A DNA stretch of 64,000 nt, taken from the NCBI GenBank assembly GCA_037143795.1, contig JBAWXZ010000003.1:124001-188000 (forward strand). Direction: 5' to 3'. Shown in pieces: positions 17,364-26,972 of this stretch (its first letter is position 1; each line of letters starts with the position of its first letter). The DNA is from Firm-13 sp037143795 (GTDB taxonomy: Bacteria > Bacillota > Clostridia > Saccharofermentanales > Saccharofermentanaceae). Under the pieces are notes generated by a model that saw nothing but the letters and a program-made list of their open reading frames with translations, had not been told where the DNA came from and searched no databases. Both the position numbers and the translations under genes were made by a program.

Positions 17364-18692
17364 ATGAAAGCTAGATTGGTGCCTCTTATCTTTTCTGAGG
17401 CTAACGAAAGAGAAAACGGAGAATTCGAAGAACAGCTGACACGCCTGAAAGAAATCTATGGAGACGAGACGGAGTTTCTTGAACCGGTATCTGTGGGATC
17501 TGCCCTTCCGGAGGCTGATGCTATCGTCTTTCCTCAGCTTATCGGCGCTGCTTTCCGTCATAAAGATGAACTTAAGGCATATGGCATACCTATGATCGTC
17601 CTGACAAGCCGATTTGGAACTGTAGAAATGTGGGATTGGGAAATTATTACATTTTTGCGTAATGCGGGTATCCATGTATTTTCACCATATAATATCGAAC
17701 TTGCGAAAACAGTCATTCGCGCTTTTGCTGTAAAAAATCAGCTCAGAAACGGCGCAAAATTCCTCATGTTTCAGGATAGTCCCGGTGAGGGCATGCAGGC
17801 CAATATATTTAAACGATTCTACTGGTGGGAACAGGAATGCACGGACAAAATGCAGAAGGAATTCGGAATACAGCTCATATACCGCAGCTGGAAAGAGGTC
17901 TGCAGCCGTGCAAAAGAGATTGACGATGAAAAAGCGCGCGTACTTTTCGCAGAATGGAATATTGTGCACGAAGGCGTATGTGAAAAATCAATTCTCAGTG
18001 CCGTTAAATTATATATCGCAGTTAAAGAGGTAATAGAAAGTCTGGGCGGTGTCGAAGGCGTAGGCGGGAACTGTCTTAACGAATCATTCAGCTGCGATAC
18101 GACACCTTGTCTTGCGTGGAATATGATATTTGAAAAAGATGACATCATATGGGCGTGCGAAGGTGACACGCTCACTATGCTGAGTACTTTTATCCTGTAC
18201 CGGTCATTAAGGCAGCCGATTATGATGACTAATATTTATCCGTTTCTGGTAGGCATGGCGGCTCTTGCACACGAAAAAATTGATAAGTTCCCGGACATAG
18301 AGGAACCTGCCAACCATGCCCTTGGCGTGCATTGCGGATACTTCGGACTTGCCCCGCGGCAGTTTTGCAGCAAGTGGGTTATGCGCCCGAAAGTACTGGA
18401 GATAGTTGATGATAATGCAATCGTTCTGGACTGTGAAATGCCGCGCGGCAAAATAGTTCTGGCTAAAATCAATCCTGACTTTAAAAAATTAACAATAATT
18501 CAGGCCGAAATTGAAGACTATGTTCAATATCCCGGTTCTGATTGCAGAAACGGCGCACTAATCCGATATAACGACGGCGAAAGAGTCATGGAAGAATTAT
18601 GCTCACACCATGCATTAATCATAACAGGTGATCAGAAAGCAAAATTGCAGCAGGTTGCAAAAGTCTTTGACTGGGAAATAATTGTAATTTGA
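17364..18692 (+). CDS. L-fucose/L-arabinose isomerase superfamily protein
   Basis: 442 residues, shorter than true L-fucose isomerases (about 590) and close to arabinose-isomerase-like relatives. It keeps CEGDTLTMLSTFIL, NCLNESF and ANHALGVHCGYFGLAP, which match the metal-binding C-terminal half of the superfamily. Such proteins interconvert aldoses and ketoses, though short members include ones of unknown function. GGAAAGGA precedes the ATG at 17364. Last gene of the catabolic run. Fold assignment is reasonably firm; the reaction is not known. Confidence 0.72.
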   Translation: MKARLVPLIFSEANERENGEFEEQLTRLKEIYGDETEFLEPVSVGSALPEADAIVFPQLIGAAFRHKDELKAYGIPMIVLTSRFGTVEMWDWEIITFLRNAGIHVFSPYNIELAKTVIRAFAVKNQLRNGAKFLMFQDSPGEGMQANIFKRFYWWEQECTDKMQKEFGIQLIYRSWKEVCSRAKEIDDEKARVLFAEWNIVHEGVCEKSILSAVKLYIAVKEVIESLGGVEGVGGNCLNESFSCDTTPCLAWNMIFEKDDIIWACEGDTLTMLSTFILYRSLRQPIMMTNIYPFLVGMAALAHEKIDKFPDIEEPANHALGVHCGYFGLAPRQFCSKWVMRPKVLEIVDDNAIVLDCEMPRGKIVLAKINPDFKKLTIIQAEIEDYVQYPGSDCRNGALIRYNDGERVMEELCSHHALIITGDQKAKLQQVAKVFDWEIIVI

Positions 18693-18797
18693 TTTCAAAT
18701 AAATACAACCCAAAATATATTTGCTGAAAGTTCGTCAAATCATTAAGCCGCGAACAAAACTTGTTGCACGCCCGTGCGGTAAGGACCGGCATGGATT

Positions 18798-19412
18798 CTA
18801 TAAATCCTGCACTACTTTCCTGACAATCGTATTCCCTTCCAATTCCTTATACACTGTAAACCCGTGCGACAGATACATCGACAGGGGGCCGTGATAATTG
18901 TGCTCGTCAGAGTCGGAGGCCTTAGTCGGGTATGCTTCTATTATGGCGGTTCCTGTTTGGGCGAGTTCCCGGCAGGCGAAGTCGAGCATCCTGGAGGCGA
19001 TTCCTTTTTGGCGGTATCCCTGTGCCACGGTGAAGCAGACGATGGCGGCGGTGCTTTTGCCGGTAGCTGTGTCAATATCTGCGGCGATGCCAATGCCATC
19101 ATCGAGGAATTCCGGATAAAATGTCCTGATGCCGGGGAGCAGGTCCTTTTTCTCATAATGGCACCAGGCGACCGGAAGGCCGTCGGCATAGGCGAGTAGT
19201 CCGGTCAGCTTGCCGGCGAGGATCATCTCCCTGGCCCGGGCTTTGTTCTGGGCGCCCGTCTGTGCCTCCCACTCGTCGGCGGAAACCGCATGATAGAAAC
19301 AGCAGTAGCAGTCGCAGCCCCATTCCGGGTGATCGGCGAATGCGATTTCATCAAAAAATTTGAAGTAGTCTTCGACCAGCGCGGGGGTCATTTTTTTGAT
19401 ATGTATTTCCAT
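18798..19412 (-). CDS. GNAT family N-acetyltransferase
   Basis: 204 residues. The acetyl-CoA loop is visible as VAQGYRQKGIASRMLDFA (pattern Q/R-x-x-G-x-G/A), with the typical C-terminal LSHGFTVYKELEG. The N-terminal part has a Cys-rich stretch GCDCYCCFYH that resembles other Clostridial GNATs. ATG 19412 is chosen because GAGG lies just upstream on the minus strand and it clears the ABC permease gene, which the longer frame would overlap. Acceptor unknown. Read in the same direction as the ABC operon behind it. Confidence 0.82.
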   Translation of the reverse strand: MEIHIKKMTPALVEDYFKFFDEIAFADHPEWGCDCYCCFYHAVSADEWEAQTGAQNKARAREMILAGKLTGLLAYADGLPVAWCHYEKKDLLPGIRTFYPEFLDDGIGIAADIDTATGKSTAAIVCFTVAQGYRQKGIASRMLDFACRELAQTGTAIIEAYPTKASDSDEHNYHGPLSMYLSHGFTVYKELEGNTIVRKVVQDL

Positions 19413-19456
19413 ATGGATTACCTCATTTTTATCGGTTGTTATTGTAAATTTTCGGG

Positions 19457-20191
19457 TCAGATCTTGTCGCTGCTCATTTTCCTTCTGAACAGGACAACTG
19501 CAATGACTAGTACGACAACAGCATATGCGGATACCCACGCAAGGTTTGGAAGGATCGCCGCATAGTCTCCGGAAAGGGCTGCCCTGGCGGCATTGACGGA
19601 ATGGACAAAGGGAAGGATGTCGGCGATTTTTTTGAATGTGCCGCCGACCAGCTTTATGTCAAACCATGTGCCGCTGAGCCACGCGGAAACATTTATGATG
19701 ATCGAGGATATGCCGCCGACTGCCTTGTCGTTAACGAGGGATCCCATCATGAGGCCGATGCCGATAAAGAGAACGGCGGTCGGGATCAGCACGAGGATGG
19801 AAAGAAGGACATTTGCGGTAACGGGAAGTCCGAGGGCAAAGGCGAGAAGGAAGCATATTGTACTTTGAACGACTGCTATCGGGAGCAGCGGGATCATGTA
19901 GCCGATCATATAATCGGCTGCCGTGAGCGGGGATGCGAAAAGCCGCATAAGAAAGGATGTTGATCTGTCCCTGGCGAGAAGCATTCCGGAGAACAGGGAG
20001 ATGAAGGAAAGGCCGAAAGCCGCCAGTCCGGGTGTAATGCTGTCGAGTGCAAAGAGACTTACCGGTATGCTGGACTGAATCGCTGTGAACAGCAGAAGGA
20101 GTACCACGGGGAAACCAACGCTGAAAATCGCCATCATCGGATCCCTTATCAGTTCTTTGAGGTTGCGTGAAGCAAAAGCTAAAGTTCTCAT
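19457..20191 (-). CDS. ABC-2 type transporter permease
   Basis: 244 residues with about six hydrophobic segments and the ABC-2 layout (N-terminal LKELIRDPMMAIFSVGFPVVLLL; LFASPLTAADYMIGYMI). It forms the membrane part of an exporter, likely for a drug, peptide or lipid. The start codon overlaps the stop of the ATPase gene by 4 nt (ATGA, 20188-20191), so the two are translationally coupled. Substrate unknown. Confidence 0.88.
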   Translation of the reverse strand: MRTLAFASRNLKELIRDPMMAIFSVGFPVVLLLLFTAIQSSIPVSLFALDSITPGLAAFGLSFISLFSGMLLARDRSTSFLMRLFASPLTAADYMIGYMIPLLPIAVVQSTICFLLAFALGLPVTANVLLSILVLIPTAVLFIGIGLMMGSLVNDKAVGGISSIIINVSAWLSGTWFDIKLVGGTFKKIADILPFVHSVNAARAALSGDYAAILPNLAWVSAYAVVVLVIAVVLFRRKMSSDKI

Positions 20192-20922
20192 CGGATTGCC
20201 TCCGTTCCTGTAGCCAGGGCGACAAAGGCATCTTCGAATTTGGCTGTTCCTGTCTTTCCCATCAGTTGCGCGGCTGTTCCCACGGCGGTCATTCTGCCGT
20301 TTGACATAATGCCGATTCTGTCCGAGAGTGCCTCGGCTTCTTCCATATAGTGTGTGGTGAGGATGATTGTCATTTTGCCTTTGAGCTTCTCAATGGCGGC
20401 CCACAGTTCGCGCCGCGCAAGGACATCGAGTCCAAGTGTCGGTTCATCCAGGAAAAGGATCTGCGGATTGGAGATGAGTGCCATCGCAATGCTGAGCCGG
20501 CGCTGCATGCCGCCGGACAAGGTCTTGGCTTTGTCTGACGCTATCTCCTTAAGCCCGAAAGTTGACAGCATTTCGTCGGTTTTGGCGGATGCCTGCTGAC
20601 GGTGACTTCCGTAAATCCGGGATATCAGATCAAGGTTCTCCCTGACGGACAAGTTGGGGGCGACAGCGGTTTCCTGCGGAGATACATTGATTTTCTGCTT
20701 GACGGCCTGCGTGCCGGAAATTATGCTGTCCCCGAGCAGGACGGCATCACCGCTTGTCGGCTTGCTTAGGCCTGACAGCATCTTGATCGTGGTCGTCTTG
20801 CCGGCGCCGTTTACGCCGAGCAGGGCAAAAAGCTCTCCTTCTTCGACAGTCAGATTGAGCGAATCGACGGCAGTTTTGTTCTTGTACTTTTTAACCAGAT
20901 TCATCGTGGCAATGGCACTCAT
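20188..20922 (-). CDS. ABC transporter ATP-binding protein
   Basis: 244-residue single-domain ATPase with Walker A GVNGAGKTTTIK, signature LSGGMQRRL, Walker B ILFLDEPTLGLD and the H-loop TTHYMEEAE. It pairs with the ABC-2 permease downstream. Its ATG overlaps the AbrB gene stop by 4 nt (20919-20922), so all three genes form one coupled unit. Confidence 0.92.
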   Translation of the reverse strand: MSAIATMNLVKKYKNKTAVDSLNLTVEEGELFALLGVNGAGKTTTIKMLSGLSKPTSGDAVLLGDSIISGTQAVKQKINVSPQETAVAPNLSVRENLDLISRIYGSHRQQASAKTDEMLSTFGLKEIASDKAKTLSGGMQRRLSIAMALISNPQILFLDEPTLGLDVLARRELWAAIEKLKGKMTIILTTHYMEEAEALSDRIGIMSNGRMTAVGTAAQLMGKTGTAKFEDAFVALATGTEAIR

Positions 20923-21143
20923 TCCTCATCCTCCGGGCTTTCTGTGGGATTCATAATAAATCGGGCGAATTTCTGCATGACATCATTTTTGACGATCGCA
21001 ATCCCCTTTTTGTCGTCACCGAGAAGCAGCAGGGTATCACCGGGTTTTATATCAAAAATCTTCCGGGCTTCCTGTGGTATCACTATCTGCCCTTTTTCGC
21101 CGACTTTGGCTGTCCAGGCATATTTTCCTTTGGGTCCTGCCAT
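20919..21143 (-). CDS. AbrB/SpoVT-type transcriptional regulator
   Basis: 74 residues with the swapped-hairpin DNA-binding fold: TAKVGEKGQIVIPQEARKIF then IKPGDTLLLLGDDKKGIAI. AGGAGGT precedes the ATG. As first gene of the operon it most likely controls its own transcription and that of the following transporter. A small regulator of this kind before an ABC-2 exporter is common in Clostridia. Confidence 0.88.
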   Translation of the reverse strand: MAGPKGKYAWTAKVGEKGQIVIPQEARKIFDIKPGDTLLLLGDDKKGIAIVKNDVMQKFARFIMNPTESPEDEE

Positions 21144-21291
21144 ATATTTACCTCCTGCATAGTGCTATGTTGTGCGGCATACGATGTGTGAATAGTGCGA
21201 AAAGTATGATTTGTATGACTGATACAGCAAATCATACCACGATGGGAAAAGAATGCAAGCTGAAAGACGAATAAGAAATCGAAAATATCAA

Positions 21292-21320
21292 TTGTCCTGT
21301 GCGTTTACAGAAGATATAAT
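21292..21320 (+). promoter_or_regulatory. SigA-type promoter for DUF998 gene
   Basis: TTGTCC (21292-21297), 17 nt, TATAAT (21315-21320), with the gene starting 88 bp later behind GGAGGT. Good consensus match. Confidence 0.6.
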
Positions 21321-21407
21321 TACAAAGAAAATATCGCTGCATATGTTTATGTTATTCCATCCGACAGCAGCGGAGAAGAAAACGAGCTGGATAATGGAGG
21401 TTCCGAT

Positions 21408-22058
21408 ATGATGAACCCAAACCGGAGTATAGTTGGAAAGCTCACTCTCCTCGGGGCCTTCGGCGCACTTTTATATGCGCTTCATGTCGTCCTCGGCGGA
21501 ATCCTGTGGAAAGGGTATAACCATATCATGCAGCCGATCAGCGACTTAACGGCGACGGGTGCACCTGACAGGGTTCTACTGAGCCGGATTACGCTGGCTT
21601 ATGCACTGTGCTCGATTACTTTTGCCGTCTGCGCTTACATATACCTGCGCAGGTCCGTGCCGAAAGTCACAAGGGCAGGCATGATTACATTCTTTGCGAT
21701 GCAGCTTGTATCCCTTTCCTATGGATGGTTTCCGCAGGATATGCCCGGTTCGGCCATGACATTTGCCGGGACGATGCATCTGGTTGTGACGGGTCTGATC
21801 GTGCCGCTGACGATTTGTTCGCCGCTTCTGATTGGCCTCGGGATGCGAAAGCTTCCCCGCTTCCGGCGTTTTGCCATATATTCGATCATCACGAGTATCA
21901 TCCTGTTTTTTGCAGGCGGCACGACGGCGATGCTCTTTGCGAACAAGCTGCCGTACTTCGGACTTTTTGAAAGAATCAATATCGGGTCGCTCCAGATATG
22001 GATGCTGGTATTTTCACTTACCTTATTCCTGGATAAAGGCGAAGTAAAGATACAATAA
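21408..22058 (+). CDS. DUF998 family membrane protein
   Basis: 216 residues with six predicted membrane helices. It shows the family layout: HIMQPISDLTATGAPDR after the first helix and WFPQDMPGSAMTFAGTMHL in a loop with conserved acidic and His residues. The family has no settled function. GGAGGTTCC lies upstream of the ATG at 21408 (a second ATG follows at once). Convergent with the DUF3795 gene, with only six bases between stop codons. Confidence 0.78.
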   Translation: MMNPNRSIVGKLTLLGAFGALLYALHVVLGGILWKGYNHIMQPISDLTATGAPDRVLLSRITLAYALCSITFAVCAYIYLRRSVPKVTRAGMITFFAMQLVSLSYGWFPQDMPGSAMTFAGTMHLVVTGLIVPLTICSPLLIGLGMRKLPRFRRFAIYSIITSIILFFAGGTTAMLFANKLPYFGLFERINIGSLQIWMLVFSLTLFLDKGEVKIQ

Positions 22059-22064
22059 GGTTTG

Positions 22065-22625
22065 CTATTTTCGCAGCTTTAATAATATGTCCTGACTTGC
22101 TGCCCGGGCTTCGAACAACCGGACAATTTCTTCGATTTGCTCTTTGAGCGGCAGGTCCCGGCCGGCAATTTTTTCCTGTATTTCCTTCATGATTTCGCGA
22201 AGGTCAGGGAGCGGCAGCATATTCACCGCATTGCAGTAAAAGGCTTTTCTTCTGCCGTCATTGTAAGTGTTGAGAAGAAAATCGAGAATTTTGATTTTCT
22301 CCCGGAGGTCTGTAATATATTGTTCGATGCCGTCTGTTTTTGCTTTGGCGAAATCCGTGATGACATTGCGATAGGATATAAAAGAATCTTTGTCGCCTGT
22401 GCCGCTGTATCTTTCGCAGGGATAAGATGAGCACTCAAAACAATATTCAACATCACCGTGTTTTTTACTGCATGTTATGACGGCGCAGGCAGGATGCTTG
22501 AGGCGAAAATCCGTACCGCCGCACCCCGGGCATTTTGATTCGCCCTGCGTCCGGTAACGCGGGCACAGGCCGCAGTTCAGGCCGCACAGGGAAAACAGCG
22601 GAGTGGCTCTTATGTATTCTTCCAT
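22065..22625 (-). CDS. DUF3795 Cys-rich protein
   Basis: 186 residues. The first half has Cys-rich motifs LCGLNCGLCPRY, KCPGCGG and YCFECSSYPCERY, which look like metal or cluster ligands; the second half is helical and charged. ATG 22625 has AAGGAGG upstream and starts just before the conserved region. Family of unknown function, common in anaerobes. Confidence 0.78.
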   Translation of the reverse strand: MEEYIRATPLFSLCGLNCGLCPRYRTQGESKCPGCGGTDFRLKHPACAVITCSKKHGDVEYCFECSSYPCERYSGTGDKDSFISYRNVITDFAKAKTDGIEQYITDLREKIKILDFLLNTYNDGRRKAFYCNAVNMLPLPDLREIMKEIQEKIAGRDLPLKEQIEEIVRLFEARAASQDILLKLRK

Positions 22626-22827
22626 TTGTTTTGTCCTCCTTGCTGTTTGGATATGCAATGACTTCATAGTAGCATATTGCTGATTCGATGGCTCTGGTGA
22701 CAAACAGAATTGCATAACGGAACGGAAAGTATTGCTATGTGAGCATTTGTCCCGTATTCTCAAATTGATATACAATTTTCATAAAACACTTTATTCACAG
22801 GCAATATATGATATGGGGGGTCCGGTT

Positions 22828-25800
22828 ATGAAGAAGAGACGTCTTCCTTGTTTTTTGCTGACTTTTGCAATGCTGCTGACTGTCGCATTCCCGGCCGGAG
22901 ATCCGGTATATGCCGCAAGTGACCCCGCAAACTATATTTTTGATATTTCCGCAGGAAGTATTATTATTTCACCGGGTACTGATCCGGCTGCCACCGTCAG
23001 GGTTGCCTATGGTGCGGGTCAGGTGACGGAAGAATTCCCGAATTCCCAAAACATTACAATAATTGGCACAGCCCTGGACAATCAGATTCTGGTAAATGGT
23101 GCAGCAGTGAATATCACCCTGAATAATGTCAGTATAAAGGATTACATGGGCGTATATGACTGCGTATTTGATATGACTTCCGGATCACGGGTCGATCTTA
23201 CCCTGGCTGCCGGATCCCGCAACATACTGGCAAGCGGTGAGCGCGATGCAGCGCTGCGCGTACCGGTAGGCGCGGTGCTGACGATCCATGGGACAGACGG
23301 GTCCCTCAGCGCAACCGGCGGCCCCGGTATCGGGCCTGATCCGGGCGGTGCAGGTATCGGCGGCAGCCGTGCGGAAATATATGGTGTAATCAATATACTC
23401 GGCGGTACGATCACCGCAAAGGGCGGTCAGTATGCTGCCGGAATCGGCGGCGGATATGCCTCTTCAGCCGGCACGGCAAACAGCGGTATTATCAATATTT
23501 CAGGGAATGCCGTTGTCACGGCAACATCAGGGATAGAAAGCGCCGGTATCGGCGGAGGCTACCTCAGGCCGGGCGGGACGATCAATATCTCCGGAAATGC
23601 GCGGGTTACGGCATCAGGGAATTATCAGGGCGCTGGAATTGGCGGCTGTTATGCACCTGCCGGTACAATAACAATTTCAGATACTGCTTTTGTTACTGCA
23701 ACCGGCGGTAACTATGGGGCGGGTATTGGCGGAGGCTATTCGGGATCCGGCGGAACCATTACTATCAAAGACAATACAATTGTCAGTGCAGCCGGCGGAA
23801 GCAACGGGGCGGGTATTGGCGGAGGTTACTCGGGAGCCGGCGGATTGATCAGTATTTCGGGAGGTACACTTGCCGTCAAAGGCGGTCAATATGCCGCGGG
23901 AATCGGCGGAGGTACCGGAGGTGCGGGCGGTACGGTTAATATCTCCGGCCTGGCTGATGTTACGGTAACCGGCGGCGCAACGGAAGGCGCAGGTATCGGA
24001 GGCGGCAGCAACGGAGCCTATGACACGGTGCCTGCAGGGGCCGGCGCAGCGATCACAATTGACTCGCCTGCCGTGGTAAAAGCGGCCGCAGTCGGAACAG
24101 GGCAGCCTGCCATTCATGCTTTGGGCGGTGTTTTGAATCCTGCAGGTACGGCGCAGGTACTTCTTGCCAACTTCACATCTTCCCGGACCGCAGGATCCAA
24201 TATCCGTGTTTTCGACAAAAATACTTTGTCTCTGACAGCAAGCTTTACCCCGGCTGCACCATTCCAATCGGTCGCCTTTACTGTTCCGGCCGCCCCTGTG
24301 ACTTATCTTCTTAAGTCGGACGGAATCAGACAGCAGCACTCTGTGTCCCGGAGCTCCGATTTTGAAGTACCGGCACCCGGAATGACGCTGTTTGCCCTTG
24401 TGGAAGATGTTTTGTTCAGCGGCATTGAAATTTCCGTTCCGGCTGTAAAAAGTGTATATATAGTCGGTGAAACACTGGATATCACGGGAATGGTGGTTAC
24501 AGGAACCTACACGGATTTATCAACGGATATACTACCGGTAACTATTGCCAATATAACCGGATTCAACAGCACGGCGGCGACCGAAAGCCAGACGCTGACA
24601 ATAAGCTTTGGCGGGAAAACAACAAGTTATACAGTCTCTGTTATCAAGGAGGATCAGACCGCCCCTGCCGGACTGGGCTGGATAGATGAATCTGTAAAAG
24701 GAAGAAATGACGGCTCTATTACCAATGTAACGGCAGCGATGGAATACAAGCCGTCAGCGGCTCCGGATACAGCCTGGACAACGGTGACCGGTACGGTAAT
24801 AGCAAACCTGTCCCCCGGATCGTATGATGTCAGAAAAGCTGCAAAAATCAAATACAATGCAAGTCCGTCCGTAACTGTTGCCATAGAAGCGGGAGCTGAC
24901 AATACATATACGTTGGAGGTAACTGCGCCGGTATTCGCCGGGATTATCTATAATGATCCAATACCGGCGGCAAAGCCGATTCTGATAACGGACACCGGCA
25001 ATACGGATGCCGTTATTTCAGATGTAAAAGTAAGTTCAGACAGCTTTTCCATTGGCGGCAGCGGATCCGCGGTTCATTACGGGACGGCAATATCCACCTG
25101 GACAATACAGCCGGGTGCCGATTTGGCGGCCGGAAAGCATACCGGAACGATAACGGTTACCTACAATAACGGAGCGACGGCTTTGGCAGATGTCACACTG
25201 ATTGTGGGAAATGCCGCCCAGTCTGCTCCTGTTGGAGTTGGCAGTACGGATGAGTCGGTAAACGGCAGAAATGACGGCATGATAACTGGCGTTTCAGCCA
25301 GGATGGAGTATAAACCTGATACGGCTGCAGATACAGCGTGGACAACCGCCGCCGGTACAACAATTTCTGATCTGGCGCCCGGAACATATCAAATCAGATA
25401 TGCTGCAAAAAGCAATTATGATGCGAGTCCGGTTACTTTGGCTATCATTTCGGGTGGTATTGCCAACACGTATACATTGACATTTACTGTGCCGGTATTC
25501 GCGGGAATTATTTATGGAGATGAACAGCCGGCAGCTAAAGCGATCGGGATCTTAAGCTCAGGTAATACGGATACGGAAAATCTTGATGTCAGGGTAAGCG
25601 GAAGCAGCTTCACCATTGCGGGCAGCGGAGCAACGGTGCCCTATGGAACACGGATATCCACATGGACGGTACAGCCCAAAGCTGGTCTGGCGGCCGGAAC
25701 ATATACTGAACATATTAGTTTTACCTATGATTCAACAACCATGACGTCAGATGTTCACTTTATCGTCTTGAATGCAGAGCAGTCCGTACCAACCGGAATA

Positions 25801-26970
25801 ACCTGTACAGGCGAATCAGTCGCCGGAAGAAATGACGGTACAATAACAGGCGTAACAGCCGGGATGGAATACAAGCTGTCATCAGCAGCAGACACAGAAT
25901 GGAAAACAGGAACCGGTTCTCCGATTTCCCGCATGATTCCCGGAATATACGTAATCCGGGCTGCCGCGAAAACGAACTACAACGCGGGCGATCCTTTTAC
26001 CGCAACGATAACGGCCGGCGCTGCCAACACATATACACTGAATGCAGCCTCACCTGTATTTGCTGACATAATCTATGGTGACGCACAGCCGGCGGCACAG
26101 GTATTTGCCATATCCAATATCGGGAACACAGATGCTTCAATTTCAAAAATGTCATCTGACACCGATATATTTACCTTAGCAGGCCATGGGGGGACAATAC
26201 CCTATGGACAGACAATTACAACCTGGACAATTCAGCCCCGGGCGAATCTTCCGGTTGGAATGCATACCGCGGTTATAACCATCACATACAATAACGGTGC
26301 AGCTGCAGCAGTACCTGCCGGAATAACGGTACTTCCCCATATCGAAGTACTTGCTCCGCAGGTCGCTGCAGATGCTCCATGGACGATCCTGCAGGGAGAA
26401 GTAAAAGATATAATCAAAACAGTACTGACAGAAGCTGACAATGAAAAACTTGCCGGGGGAAGTCATATTACCATTTGCCTGAAAATTACAAAAGGCAATA
26501 TCCCGCAGACCGACAAAGACCTTGCAGCGGCAGCGCTTGGCAGCAGTACGCCGGCGGAATTCCTCGATATATCGCTTGTGAAGACCGTAGACGGAGTCGA
26601 AACAAAGATAACCAGGACTAACAGTCCCCTACGCATTACGATGGAAATACCTGTTGAGATGAGGAAGACGGACCGGGTTTTTGCCGTCGTCCGCATTCAT
26701 AGCGGTCTGGCTATAGTACTGACTGACCTTGATACGGATCCCGATACGATTACCTTTGAGACGGACAGCTTTTCGACCTATGTCACTGCCTATAAGGATG
26801 CCGCCGCAATACCTGCAAAGGCTGCCGGGCTTACAGCCGCCGCTGCAAGGACGGGGGAAAAGTCATCGATTATCCCTCTTAATGCAGTTGGCACCGGTGC
26901 TCTGATCCTTGCGTTATTAATCAACAAAAAGCGCAGGCAGCAAGTCACCGGAAACAAGAAGACCGGGTGA
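22828..26970 (+). CDS. Large repetitive cell-surface protein
   Basis: 1380 residues with a signal peptide (cleavage after VYA, about residue 29). Residues about 165-395 carry at least eight GAGIGGG-type repeats, suggesting a beta-helix. A bacterial Ig-like domain follows near 535-610, then three tandem repeats of about 187 residues, each with (D/G)ESVxGRNDGxIT, MEYK and VFAGIIYxD motifs. The C-terminal domain ends in RTGEKSS, a hydrophobic helix and KKRRQQ. That tail resembles a sortase signal but lacks LPxTG, so simple membrane anchoring is possible. ATG 22828 follows a G-rich ribosome site. Likely an adhesin or stalk; ligand unknown. Confidence 0.8.
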   Translation: MKKRRLPCFLLTFAMLLTVAFPAGDPVYAASDPANYIFDISAGSIIISPGTDPAATVRVAYGAGQVTEEFPNSQNITIIGTALDNQILVNGAAVNITLNNVSIKDYMGVYDCVFDMTSGSRVDLTLAAGSRNILASGERDAALRVPVGAVLTIHGTDGSLSATGGPGIGPDPGGAGIGGSRAEIYGVINILGGTITAKGGQYAAGIGGGYASSAGTANSGIINISGNAVVTATSGIESAGIGGGYLRPGGTINISGNARVTASGNYQGAGIGGCYAPAGTITISDTAFVTATGGNYGAGIGGGYSGSGGTITIKDNTIVSAAGGSNGAGIGGGYSGAGGLISISGGTLAVKGGQYAAGIGGGTGGAGGTVNISGLADVTVTGGATEGAGIGGGSNGAYDTVPAGAGAAITIDSPAVVKAAAVGTGQPAIHALGGVLNPAGTAQVLLANFTSSRTAGSNIRVFDKNTLSLTASFTPAAPFQSVAFTVPAAPVTYLLKSDGIRQQHSVSRSSDFEVPAPGMTLFALVEDVLFSGIEISVPAVKSVYIVGETLDITGMVVTGTYTDLSTDILPVTIANITGFNSTAATESQTLTISFGGKTTSYTVSVIKEDQTAPAGLGWIDESVKGRNDGSITNVTAAMEYKPSAAPDTAWTTVTGTVIANLSPGSYDVRKAAKIKYNASPSVTVAIEAGADNTYTLEVTAPVFAGIIYNDPIPAAKPILITDTGNTDAVISDVKVSSDSFSIGGSGSAVHYGTAISTWTIQPGADLAAGKHTGTITVTYNNGATALADVTLIVGNAAQSAPVGVGSTDESVNGRNDGMITGVSARMEYKPDTAADTAWTTAAGTTISDLAPGTYQIRYAAKSNYDASPVTLAIISGGIANTYTLTFTVPVFAGIIYGDEQPAAKAIGILSSGNTDTENLDVRVSGSSFTIAGSGATVPYGTRISTWTVQPKAGLAAGTYTEHISFTYDSTTMTSDVHFIVLNAEQSVPTGITCTGESVAGRNDGTITGVTAGMEYKLSSAADTEWKTGTGSPISRMIPGIYVIRAAAKTNYNAGDPFTATITAGAANTYTLNAASPVFADIIYGDAQPAAQVFAISNIGNTDASISKMSSDTDIFTLAGHGGTIPYGQTITTWTIQPRANLPVGMHTAVITITYNNGAAAAVPAGITVLPHIEVLAPQVAADAPWTILQGEVKDIIKTVLTEADNEKLAGGSHITICLKITKGNIPQTDKDLAAAALGSSTPAEFLDISLVKTVDGVETKITRTNSPLRITMEIPVEMRKTDRVFAVVRIHSGLAIVLTDLDTDPDTITFETDSFSTYVTAYKDAAAIPAKAAGLTAAAARTGEKSSIIPLNAVGTGALILALLINKKRRQQVTGNKKTG
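24655..26340 (+). repeat. Three tandem ~561-bp coding repeats in surface protein
   Basis: Units begin near 24655, 25216 and 25776. Each encodes about 187 residues in two parts: a GRNDG-containing beta module and a module ending in DVTLIVGNA-like strands. Protein similarity is clear while the DNA has diverged, so the duplication is not recent. Confidence 0.8.
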
Positions 26971-26972
26971 TG

